From NCBI GenBank assembly GCA_900542795.1, contig UQPD01000013.1:1-27158 (forward strand): 27,158 bases of DNA, written 5' to 3'. The notes beneath the pieces were generated by a model that was given only the letters and a program-made list of their open reading frames with translations, did no database searches and was not told the DNA's origin. A program made the translations under genes and the position numbers. The stretch comes from an uncultured Prevotella sp. Lineage in GTDB: Bacteria; Bacteroidota; Bacteroidia; Bacteroidales; Bacteroidaceae. Position 1 is the stretch's first letter; each line of letters opens with the position of its first letter. Below, one piece after another: positions 1-8,111 of this stretch.

Positions 1-47
1 GAGATTACTACGCGTCTCGTGGGCTCGGAGATGTGTATAAGAGACAG
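1..47 (+). other. Residual Illumina Nextera i7 adapter (not biological)
   Basis: Positions 1-5 match the end of the P7 primer. Positions 6-13 (TACTACGC) match, from memory, the reverse complement of Nextera index N719. Positions 14-28 are the read-2 primer region, and 29-47 are the 19-bp Tn5 mosaic end finishing in GAGACAG. This is untrimmed library sequence built into the contig, so real DNA begins at 48. The partial gene that follows is cut by library preparation, not by a natural event. Confidence 0.98.
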
Positions 48-148
48 CTCCAATGGAGACGTTCATGCAAATAGCCAAACTTCTCGAAGTTGACATCAAT
101 GAGCTCCTTAGGTTTGAAGTGTTACCAGATATTGAAGGTTTTCATTAA
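48..148 (+). CDS. XRE-family (HTH_3) transcriptional regulator, C-terminal fragment
   Basis: Only about 33 C-terminal residues remain before the TAA at 146-148; the 5' part is lost at the adapter junction. The readable end contains METFMQIAKLLEVDINELLR, the usual last two helices of a Cro/C1-type helix-turn-helix (pattern: P-S-hydrophobic-IA-hydrophobic-L-x-V-x-hydrophobic-x-ELL). A stand-alone protein of this type would be a small DNA-binding repressor. It points the same way as the downstream five-gene operon, 155 bp away, so it could be its control protein, as with C proteins of restriction systems or regulators beside BREX and DISARM loci. The fold call is fairly firm from a short piece; the regulatory link is inference. 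Confidence 0.7.
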
Positions 149-303
149 GCCAGATGAGCAGAGCTAAGTTTACTTAAGCTCTGCCATGGCGAGAAAATGT
201 GCCATGAAATGGAAGCAAAAGACTGAGCTTTGCTTTTCGGTAATACCTATTTTTTATTTCAGTTTTTGTTGAATCAATATAGACAAAGAGAACAAATGTA
301 GAT
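149..303 (+). promoter_or_regulatory. Leader of the defence operon with three successive hairpins
   Basis: This gap holds three adjacent inverted repeats. At 158-184, GCAGAGCT pairs with AGCTCTGC around a short A/T core. At 185-206, CATGGC pairs with GCCATG. At 212-236, AAGCAAA pairs with TTTGCTT and is followed by TTTT. They could be the terminator of the upstream regulator, operators for it, or an attenuator. I see no clear Bacteroidetes -33/-7 pair. The 60 bp before the start at 304 are A/T-rich with no Shine-Dalgarno site, which is normal for this phylum. Confidence 0.45.
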
Positions 304-3096
304 ATGGCAAATTATGCTGCAGGTCAAAGAATAACGGTTAGAGGTGAGGACTTTCTCATCACCAATATAGAACCTGATGTAAATGACAACTATCTTTTGC
401 ATTGCATCGGTATAAGCGAGCTTGTGAAGAATCATCACTTTATTTTCGATACAAGCATCGACCAAAATATGGAGATTGTCAGCCCTATCAACACTCAGTT
501 GGTGGCAGATAAGGATCCACGTTGGCGTAAGACAAGACTTCTTGTCGAGACAGCCATCCGTAACAATGCGTTCTTCTCACAGAAGATTACCGTAGCGCAG
601 GGTGGCGCGTTTGATATTGCTGAATATCAGATGGAGCCCACGCTGAAGGCTCTTGAATTGCCTCGTCCTCGACTTCTGATAGCAGATGGCGTAGGTCTTG
701 GCAAGACTATTGAAGTCGGCATTTTCCTCAGCGAAATGATTCGTCGTGGCAGAGGAAAGCGCATTCTCGTCTGTGCTCTGAAGAGCATCCTTGCACAGTT
801 CCAGGAAGAAATCTGGAACCGCTTTGCCATACCCCTTGTTCGTCTTGACAGTGTTGGTGTAGCCAAGATACAGAACGAAATACCTCTTAATAAAAATCCC
901 TTCGACTATTACGACAAGACCATCATCTCCATTGACACGTTGAAAAACAATGGTCGTTTCCGTGCATGGCTGGAGAAGACGCATTGGGATATCATTGTGA
1001 TTGATGAGTGTCACAAGGTTGCCAACGACACCAGTCTGCGTGGCGACCTTGCACAGTTCCTTGCACAGAAGTGCGATTCGCTGATTCTCACATCAGCCAC
1101 ACCTCATAATGGCAATGCCGAGTCGTTTGCCAACCTTATGCGAATGCTCGACCCCATCTCCATTCCTCGTAGTGGTGAGTATACACAAGAGGATGTTAAG
1201 CCCTATTATGTACGCCGTTTCAAGAAGGATATTGAAGACGAAAGAATCCGTGGTCAATTTCAGAACCGAAAAGTTATAAGCATACCGGTTAATCTGCATC
1301 CTGAGGAAGAGAAGTTCCTTAAGGTGCAGCATACTCGTTTCCAATCTGTAAACAAGGCAGACAGTAGTGATCCTCTCTATGCTTTGTCGCTCTTCAAGAG
1401 CTATCTGTCATCTCCTTATGCTGCAAAAGCCTCGTTGGACGAGCGTAGCAAGAAGGATGACAGCGTCGAGGTAAAGGAACTTCTTGATCTGGTTAACGCC
1501 AATATCTCGTCGGGTATTGATACTCGCTATGTGGCTTTCCGTGAAAAACTGAAGGAAATATGGAAGAAGAATCCTAAAGAGCGTATCGTAATCTTTACGG
1601 AACGTATAGCCACAATGAAATTCCTTGAAGAGAACATCAAGAAAGAATTTCGTCTGAGTGATAATCAGGTGAAGCGTTTCGACGGTTCTCTCTCTGATAC
1701 AGAGCAGGAAGAAATGGTTAACGATTTCGCCAAGGAGGACAGTAAGATTCGCGTGTTCATCTCCAGCGACTCAGGTTCGCAAGGTGTCAATCTGCACTAC
1801 TTCTGTCACACAATGTTCAATTACGACATACCTTGGAGTCTTATCACCCTCGAACAACGTAATGGCCGTATCGACCGCTATGGTCAGAAGCAAACTCCTG
1901 TCATCTACTACCTTGTGGCAAATGGTCAGGAAGAAGATTTGCGTACCGATTTTCGCATTCTCGACAAACTTCTTGAGAAAGAGCAAGAGGTGCATGATGT
2001 TCTTGGCGATGCCATGAGCGTCATGGAGTTGTATAACAGCAAAAAAGAGGAAGATGAGGTGGCAGAAGCCTTGCGTAAGGGCGATGAGGAATTCTTGCAA
2101 CCCACACGTCGTCGTCGACGCGGTGGATTTAAACGTCCTGATGTTGTTGCTGCCACTCCCGCCAAAGAGCATCTCTCCGAAAAGATATTCGAGCCTAAAT
2201 TGTCGCTTTACAAGTCGGATGAGGATTTCTATAAAGACCTCTTCAACGAATTGGAGGCTATTGATTCTATCCATCATGGTGATGTGCGATGGTTTGATGG
2301 GGACGTACCTTATGTAGAGGTAAAGAACAATGCCGAACTTACTGACGTTCTCTTTGATATACCTCGTGAGGCCATCCCTTCGGACAACATCTTCCGTCTG
2401 TGTGCTGACAAGCCTACGCTGAACAAGTCTATAGCTGATTCGCGCAAGAGCAAAAATGGCGACTGGAGTAAGTTCTTGCCGTTGTATGACTTGCATCCTA
2501 TAATCCAATATCTGCTTACAAAGTTCACAGCATCGGTACCAAAGAATCAGGCATTTGTTGTCAAAGGCGAACAGATACCCGCAGGCATGAGTTATTACTT
2601 GTTCTATGGTAGTCATGCCAACGGACTGGGACAGAACCTTATCAGCAAGTTCTTTCTCGTGCCCCTCGACAAGGAAGGTGCATTGAGAGACAAACCTGTG
2701 TCTCTGTTTGAGTTCCTTAAGCAATATCATCTTACAGATGGATTCCTGCAGGGTGTTCAAGAAAAGGATATCGAACTGCTCCAGAAGAATCTGAAGAGTG
2801 CCATTGACTTCGGCTCTGAACTCTATATGAAGAAAAAACAGTTTGATATAGCTTTGAAGATGGAAAGGGATTTGGAAGCCTACAAAAAGAAACTCAATCT
2901 CTGGGCCACCAATGCCGAAGAATCTCTCTTCCAAGTTGACTCAGATGACATCAAGATTACACGCCGCAATCACGACAAGGAAATAGAGGAAATAAAGAAA
3001 ATTAGCGATCAGTCGAGCCAGTTCTATAAAGACATGTTCTCGCTCGACAAGGCTGAACCTTATATGCGCCTCTTAGCTGTTTTCTATAATTTCTAA
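304..3096 (+). CDS. SNF2/RapA-type superfamily 2 helicase, DrmD-like
   Basis: A 930-residue ATP-dependent DNA translocase or helicase. Visible motifs in order: Walker A DGVGLGKT (residues 128-135), Walker B DECH (234-237), motif III TSATPHNG (263-270), and in the second RecA-like lobe SGSQGVNL (about 489-496) and the arginine-finger motif LEQRNGRIDRYGQ (about 515-528). An arginine-rich stretch (TRRRRRGGFKR, about 601-611) follows the helicase core and may be a DNA-contacting linker. The C-terminal 300 residues are not recognised. DrmD of class 1 DISARM has this architecture and is usually paired with a large adenine methyltransferase, as here (26-bp gap). The ATG at 304 is favoured because stop codons lie just upstream in frame. 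The helicase call is firm; kinship to DrmD is from recognition, not a search. Confidence 0.88.
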   Translation: MANYAAGQRITVRGEDFLITNIEPDVNDNYLLHCIGISELVKNHHFIFDTSIDQNMEIVSPINTQLVADKDPRWRKTRLLVETAIRNNAFFSQKITVAQGGAFDIAEYQMEPTLKALELPRPRLLIADGVGLGKTIEVGIFLSEMIRRGRGKRILVCALKSILAQFQEEIWNRFAIPLVRLDSVGVAKIQNEIPLNKNPFDYYDKTIISIDTLKNNGRFRAWLEKTHWDIIVIDECHKVANDTSLRGDLAQFLAQKCDSLILTSATPHNGNAESFANLMRMLDPISIPRSGEYTQEDVKPYYVRRFKKDIEDERIRGQFQNRKVISIPVNLHPEEEKFLKVQHTRFQSVNKADSSDPLYALSLFKSYLSSPYAAKASLDERSKKDDSVEVKELLDLVNANISSGIDTRYVAFREKLKEIWKKNPKERIVIFTERIATMKFLEENIKKEFRLSDNQVKRFDGSLSDTEQEEMVNDFAKEDSKIRVFISSDSGSQGVNLHYFCHTMFNYDIPWSLITLEQRNGRIDRYGQKQTPVIYYLVANGQEEDLRTDFRILDKLLEKEQEVHDVLGDAMSVMELYNSKKEEDEVAEALRKGDEEFLQPTRRRRRGGFKRPDVVAATPAKEHLSEKIFEPKLSLYKSDEDFYKDLFNELEAIDSIHHGDVRWFDGDVPYVEVKNNAELTDVLFDIPREAIPSDNIFRLCADKPTLNKSIADSRKSKNGDWSKFLPLYDLHPIIQYLLTKFTASVPKNQAFVVKGEQIPAGMSYYLFYGSHANGLGQNLISKFFLVPLDKEGALRDKPVSLFEFLKQYHLTDGFLQGVQEKDIELLQKNLKSAIDFGSELYMKKKQFDIALKMERDLEAYKKKLNLWATNAEESLFQVDSDDIKITRRNHDKEIEEIKKISDQSSQFYKDMFSLDKAEPYMRLLAVFYNF

Positions 3097-3122
3097 ATCA
3101 AAATGAAAATCGCAAGCTCATT

Positions 3123-6100
3123 ATGGCTGACAACATAAAATACCGTTTTATCCAAAATGTGGGAGACTATTTCCCATCGGGATATTTCAGCGACGACTTC
3201 TTCGAGAAGGTACAGAAGTGCGCTGGCATTTCAAACGATGAGGTTAAGGATATCTGCAGTCCTTATGTGCGTCTGAAGCAGGAATATAACGACTACAAGA
3301 ACTTCATCATCAACGATCGTCCCCGTGTGGAAGATGCCATCAAGAAGACGCACGACTTCCACACACGTCTGTTGTCTGTTCTTGGTTATGAAACCGACCA
3401 TGCCTACCAAGAACCTTGCATCGTCAACGATGAGGCTACGCCTGTCGAGATGATTCCCGTGCGCCATGTCATTCGTCAAGGTCAGCAAGTTAAAATGTTC
3501 ATAATGGAGATGCAAAACCTCATCCCCATCGAGGAGAAAGAACCTGCAGGCTTGTTTGAGCAGCAGTATGAAAGTGAGGTAATTAGCGGACAGCAGAAAT
3601 ATGCTGCCCGCCAATGGCGTTATGTCTTCAACCTCGATACCGAGCATTATAAAATATCTCCAGCCATCATCAACAAAGCCATCACGCATATTTTCCTTTT
3701 GCCCGAGGAGCGACGCCCGCATTTCATCCTGATGTTGGCAGGCAACACTGTGTTCCTTTTCGACAAGGACAAGTGGGCTAAGGGTAGTTATCTGCAGTTC
3801 TCGCTCGACGACCTCTTTGCTCAGGCAAGCATCGATGCCAAGCATCGCACCTACTATGCACTCTTCCACATGCTTGTGTCTAAGCATACTTTGGCAGCAG
3901 AAGGCGAGATGGTGCTGATGGACACCATCATTGAGGAGAGTTATAAGAATGCTTATGAGGTGACGAAGGATCTGAAGGAAGGTGTGATTCTTGCCGTAGA
4001 GACCCTTGCCAACGAAGCTCTCTATTGGTGGAAGCAGAACAACAACATTCCCGTGACCGACTATACCGACGACACTTTTGAGTCGGAGGTGAAGGACGAC
4101 TGCCTTACCATTATCTATCGTCTGCTCTTCCTCTTCTATGCCGAGAGTCGCGATGAACTCGAAATTCTGCCTGTCAATGACGAGGTATATAAGTTGGGCT
4201 ATTCTTTAGAGTCTTTGCGCGACTTAGAGATGGTGCGCTTAAACTCAGATGCCAGTCGCAATGGCTATTTCTTCGACGATAGCATACGCAATCTATTCTC
4301 GCTGCTTTCTGAGGGTCATAACGCCAAGGCAGCCGACGGAAACAGCAAGAGTTTTCGTGTGCGTCCTATTGACTCTCCTCTCTTTAATGACAAGAATTTG
4401 CACCATCTTGCCGATGTGCGCATCCGCAACATCAAGTGGCAGGAGATTATCAAGGCGCTATCGCTCTCAAAGAAGAAAAACTATTGTGGCCGTATCAGCT
4501 ATGCCAACTTAGGTGTGAACCAGTTGGGTAGCGTCTATGAGTCGTTGCTTGCCTTCCGTGGTTTCTATGCCGAGGAGGATTACATCGAGGTGCATAAGGC
4601 AAACGCTCCTCAGGATGGCACCTTCCTTGTGCCATACAGCCGTATGGGCGATTTCGATATATCAGAGGTGCTTTGCGACCAACAGACAGGCAGTCCCGTC
4701 ATCTTGCCTGAGGGTACTTTTGTATATCGGCTGAATGGACGCGACCGTCAGAAGTCTGCCAGCTACTATACGCCTGAGGTATTGACACGTAGTACTGTGA
4801 AGTACACCCTCAAATCTATCCTTGACGATGTGCGTGCCAACAAGCGTCAGGCAACCGAACTCCTTGAACTAAAGATTCTTGAGCCAGCCATGGGTGCTGC
4901 AGCTTTCCAGAACGAGGTTATCAACCAATTGGCTGAGGCTTACCTTGCCGAACAGCAACGTCAGCAGAGAGAAAAGGGCCTGCGCAACTGGCGCATACAG
5001 CCCGACCGTTATCGCGACGAGTTGCAGAAGGTGAAGGCTTATATAGCCACACATAATGTTTATGGTGTCGACTTGAACCCAACTGCCATTGAGTTGGGTA
5101 AGCTCTCCCTATGGCTAAACGTTATCCATAAGGACATGGAGACTCCGTTCTTTGCCAACCGCTTGGCTTTGGGTAATGCCGTTATTGGTGCTTGGCTTAA
5201 GGTGTACAGCAAGCAGGACGTTTATGGCATCTTCGACCGTCGTGGCTCTACGGCAAAGGTAAACAAGTGGTGGGAGAAGGCTCCACACAAGGTTAAGTTC
5301 TTCAGCAACAGAGTAAATCGCTCTGTCAATGAGGTGTATCATTTCCTTTTGCCTGACGCCAACATGCTGGGTGTGCGTAGCATCAAGGAGCAGAAGAAGG
5401 CGCATGCTAATGAGGATAAGCGCATGGCTGCTATGCTCAAGGATTGGACTGCACCTATCACGGATGCTGACTTCAAGACCTTGCAGCGCATATCGGGCAA
5501 GATTGATGTGCTCTTGAAGGAGTATTTCACCAATCAGCTTTCTATAGACAAGTTCACCAACAATCGCAACGATATTTGGGATGGCATAGACCATTCGGCA
5601 AGCAATACGCTCTTTAAGGCTGAGGAGCAGGCGGAGTCGTATGCCAAGAAGCAGCAGCTCTTCGACACGCGTTATCGCCACGACAATGCCTATCGCAAAC
5701 TCAAACTAGCGATGGACTATTGGTGTGCCCTTTGGTTTTGGGAGTATGACGATGCTGCCGACTTGCCTACTCGCCAGGAGTTCTGGGGAGATATAGAAGC
5801 GTTGCTCGATGTGGACAACTCTCAGCTCGACACCAAGACCCGTCAGGCTTTGGAACGTGCTGGCTCGAATGTGGTATCTGAGGATATGCCGGAATATGGC
5901 AAAATGACAGAAGATGAATCGCAGATTGTGACAAAGACCCAAGAAGAGATTCTTACAGACTCTCATGCTCATGTGTCATTGTTTGCAGAGGAGGATCCTT
6001 TGCGTCTGAAGATTGCCGACCGCCTTGCCAAGCGTTACCATTTCTTCCACCCAATGTTGGAATTTATTGAGGTGTTCTGGCTGAGGGATGGATTTGATAT

Positions 6101-8072
6101 TATTTGTGGTAATCCGCCGTGGATAAGACTGGAGTTTGATGAACAGGGTATTCTTTCGGAGAAATATCCTGAGGTGGCTATTCGTAAGATGTCGGCTCCC
6201 AATGTCCGTAAGATGCGCGACCAGATGTTTGAGCAGATTCCAGCTACCGAAGAACTTTATCGTTCGGAGGAAATTGATACAGCATGCAGTTCTATATTTA
6301 TGAGTGCATACTGTAATTATCCATTGTTAGTAGGACAAAAAACAAACCTCTATAAGTGTGTGTTGGAGAATGCAATGGATATGGCTTCTGAAGATAAGGG
6401 ATATATAGGATTGCTAACACCAGAAAGTATCTATGACGATCCTAAGGGGCAGCCACTTAGACGCGAACTCTATAAGCGTTTGCGCTATCATTTCCAGTAT
6501 CAAAATGAACTTCGGCTTTTTGCCGAAGTTCATCACCATACGGTGTATGGTGATCAACTTCTCGGCCCTCACCGAAGTTCATCACCGCGCTTCGCTTCGC
6601 TCAGTAATTTGTTCCATCCAAGTACTGTGGATGCTTGCTTTGCGCATGATGGACATGGGTCGTGTGGAGGCATTAAAGATGAGACTGGTAATTGGAATAC
6701 CAAGCCTCATCGTGACCGTATTGTTACTATTACTGACAAAGAACTGCAGGTGCTGTCTGATACGTTTGAAGATGGTGCTACGGGAGATTGTGCCAAGTTG
6801 GTAAGTATTCATTCACAAGAAATAATTAATGTGATTGAAAAAATTGCTAACTTCTCTACGCATGTTCGCGATAAGCAACCTATCATCACAATGTCTATTA
6901 ACGAGACTCATGGTGTTGATGATGGCATTATGAAGCGTTTAACTTGTGTGCCAAATACTGAAAACTATGAGATGATATATAGCGGACCTCATTTCCATGT
7001 TGCAAATCCATATTATAAGACACCGCGCCAAAGTTGTGTGCTTAATTCTGATTATGACAATATTGATTTAACAGAAATCAATGCTGATTATGTGCCGCGT
7101 ACTAATTATGTGCCAGTAATGCCCATCGCAGCGTATAAAAAACTCTTTAAGGGCTTTCAGAATGGACAAGATAAAGACGGCAAACCTACTTATGATGATT
7201 GGTTGGATTATTATAAGGTGGGATTCCGCAGAATGATGGGACCGACGTCCGAAAGGACGTTGATATGTGCTGTCTTGCGCAGCAAGACAGCACATATCAA
7301 CACAATCATATCTACTTCGTTCCTCAGTAGATATGATTGTGTGGATATGGCTGCGCTTTGCAGTTCTATACCTCTGGACTTCTACATAAAGACCGTAGGT
7401 GCCGTGGATTTATTCCCTTCACGAATGGCATCTTTCCCACTTGGAGTAGCTCCAGAATATCAGTCAGCCCTATACTCAAGAACACTCATGCTCAACTGCT
7501 TAACAACAGAGTATGCAGATCTATGGGAAAGCTGTTGGCGTAACAATTATAGCAAGGAGCAATGGAGCATCAACGATAAGCGATTAAAATCATTTAGTTC
7601 CTTGCAGGATCATTGGACGGCAGACACCCCCTTGCGCAACTACTTTGAGCGCAGACAAACTTTGGTAGAAATTGATGTAATAGCAGCTATGGCATTGGGC
7701 TTGACCTTAGAAGACTTGGAAATGATCTACACTATCCAGTTCCCCGTTCTTCAGCAGAACGAGGCAGATACGTGGTACGACCAAAAGGGCAACATCGTCT
7801 TTACCTGTTCAAAAGGCTTAACAGGCGTAGGTCTCGACCGCAAGCGCAATGCTAAGACGGGTATGTTAGGTTGGGAAGACATCCGTGGAGAGCAGATAGA
7901 CGAAAACACCTATGCAGGAACGTCGCCTACTCATACCCATACCATCGACCCTGCCAAGAGCGAACTCTATGGCGGACAGCAAGTAACCTATTATGCTCCC
8001 TACACCAAGTGCAACCGCATAGAAGACTATCGCCGCGCCTGGGCTCACTTCGAGAAGATATTTAATAAGTAG
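3123..8072 (+). CDS. Giant N6-adenine DNA methyltransferase (Eco57I/PglX/DrmMI-like)
   Basis: A 1649-residue class I SAM-dependent methyltransferase. Motif X-like YYTPE lies at about 548-552. The SAM-binding motif I is EPAMGAAAF (587-595), a variant of the usual DPACGSGxF that I associate with this large-protein family. The acidic motif VYGVDLNPTAIELGKLSLW follows at about 645-665, and the catalytic NPPW at 997-1000. The long distance from motif I to NPPW, filled with helical sequence, is typical of the PglX/Eco57I group. The last 650 residues should hold the target-recognition region. No convincing PD-(D/E)xK nuclease is visible in the N-terminal 540 residues, so it probably marks self DNA and does not cut. 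Two palindrome clusters lie inside the frame at 6505-6600 and 7245-7342 without breaking it. It follows the SNF2 gene by 26 bp and precedes Fic by 39 bp. Confidence 0.88.
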   Translation: MADNIKYRFIQNVGDYFPSGYFSDDFFEKVQKCAGISNDEVKDICSPYVRLKQEYNDYKNFIINDRPRVEDAIKKTHDFHTRLLSVLGYETDHAYQEPCIVNDEATPVEMIPVRHVIRQGQQVKMFIMEMQNLIPIEEKEPAGLFEQQYESEVISGQQKYAARQWRYVFNLDTEHYKISPAIINKAITHIFLLPEERRPHFILMLAGNTVFLFDKDKWAKGSYLQFSLDDLFAQASIDAKHRTYYALFHMLVSKHTLAAEGEMVLMDTIIEESYKNAYEVTKDLKEGVILAVETLANEALYWWKQNNNIPVTDYTDDTFESEVKDDCLTIIYRLLFLFYAESRDELEILPVNDEVYKLGYSLESLRDLEMVRLNSDASRNGYFFDDSIRNLFSLLSEGHNAKAADGNSKSFRVRPIDSPLFNDKNLHHLADVRIRNIKWQEIIKALSLSKKKNYCGRISYANLGVNQLGSVYESLLAFRGFYAEEDYIEVHKANAPQDGTFLVPYSRMGDFDISEVLCDQQTGSPVILPEGTFVYRLNGRDRQKSASYYTPEVLTRSTVKYTLKSILDDVRANKRQATELLELKILEPAMGAAAFQNEVINQLAEAYLAEQQRQQREKGLRNWRIQPDRYRDELQKVKAYIATHNVYGVDLNPTAIELGKLSLWLNVIHKDMETPFFANRLALGNAVIGAWLKVYSKQDVYGIFDRRGSTAKVNKWWEKAPHKVKFFSNRVNRSVNEVYHFLLPDANMLGVRSIKEQKKAHANEDKRMAAMLKDWTAPITDADFKTLQRISGKIDVLLKEYFTNQLSIDKFTNNRNDIWDGIDHSASNTLFKAEEQAESYAKKQQLFDTRYRHDNAYRKLKLAMDYWCALWFWEYDDAADLPTRQEFWGDIEALLDVDNSQLDTKTRQALERAGSNVVSEDMPEYGKMTEDESQIVTKTQEEILTDSHAHVSLFAEEDPLRLKIADRLAKRYHFFHPMLEFIEVFWLRDGFDIICGNPPWIRLEFDEQGILSEKYPEVAIRKMSAPNVRKMRDQMFEQIPATEELYRSEEIDTACSSIFMSAYCNYPLLVGQKTNLYKCVLENAMDMASEDKGYIGLLTPESIYDDPKGQPLRRELYKRLRYHFQYQNELRLFAEVHHHTVYGDQLLGPHRSSSPRFASLSNLFHPSTVDACFAHDGHGSCGGIKDETGNWNTKPHRDRIVTITDKELQVLSDTFEDGATGDCAKLVSIHSQEIINVIEKIANFSTHVRDKQPIITMSINETHGVDDGIMKRLTCVPNTENYEMIYSGPHFHVANPYYKTPRQSCVLNSDYDNIDLTEINADYVPRTNYVPVMPIAAYKKLFKGFQNGQDKDGKPTYDDWLDYYKVGFRRMMGPTSERTLICAVLRSKTAHINTIISTSFLSRYDCVDMAALCSSIPLDFYIKTVGAVDLFPSRMASFPLGVAPEYQSALYSRTLMLNCLTTEYADLWESCWRNNYSKEQWSINDKRLKSFSSLQDHWTADTPLRNYFERRQTLVEIDVIAAMALGLTLEDLEMIYTIQFPVLQQNEADTWYDQKGNIVFTCSKGLTGVGLDRKRNAKTGMLGWEDIRGEQIDENTYAGTSPTHTHTIDPAKSELYGGQQVTYYAPYTKCNRIEDYRRAWAHFEKIFNK
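6505..6600. repeat. Palindrome cluster A inside the methyltransferase gene
   Basis: Stem 1 has 12-bp perfect arms (6505-6516 and 6522-6533, core GAACTTCGGC) around TTTTT. Stem 2, ATCACCATAC (6532-6541) with GTATGGTGAT (6545-6554), has a 3-nt loop and extends imperfectly outward to 6522 and 6566. A third arm, CCGAAGTTCATCACC at 6572-6586, repeats 6523-6537 directly and can pair back to 6549-6565. The segment ends in CGCTTCGCTTCGCTCAG (6588-6604). It encodes residues about 1128-1160 without a stop. The two direct copies are 49 bp apart, so they are read in different frames (AEVHH against RSSSP). Confidence 0.85.
7245..7342. repeat. Palindrome cluster B inside the methyltransferase gene: three abutting hairpins
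   Basis: Three stems lie end to end. ACGTCC (7245-7250) pairs with GGACGT (7255-7260) around GAAA. A 20-bp perfect stem (7259-7278 with 7282-7301) closes on GCA. A 17-bp perfect stem (7300-7316 with 7326-7342) closes on TCGTTCCTC. All 98 bp stay in frame and encode residues about 1375-1407. The encoded peptide includes ERTLI, AHIN and SSIPLDFY-flanking sequence that looks like ordinary family sequence, so this is not an obvious foreign insertion. Confidence 0.92.
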
Positions 8073-8111
8073 TATCAGCGTTTGCCAGTGTAGAACAAAA
8101 CTCGTATCACT

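Noticed and set aside
1..47. Tn5-like mosaic end as evidence of a natural transposon
   Set aside because: It is joined to a sequencing index and primer sequence, and the same adapter closes the other end, so it is library-derived.
1771..2934. A 387-codon open frame on the minus strand inside the SNF2 helicase gene
   Set aside because: It lies fully opposite a gene with clear helicase motifs, has no recognisable domain, and similar antisense frames occur across the other large genes (for example 577-1014 and 5115-5681).
4881..4907. Inactive methyltransferase because motif I is EPAMGAAAF and lacks the usual GSG
   Set aside because: I recall EPAMGSAAF-type motifs as normal in this family of very large methyltransferases, and the catalytic NPPW is present, so loss of activity is not supported.
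6505..7342. Methyltransferase as a pseudogene broken by insertions
   Set aside because: The frame is open over 1649 codons through both palindrome clusters, and the SAM-binding and NPPW motifs are intact.
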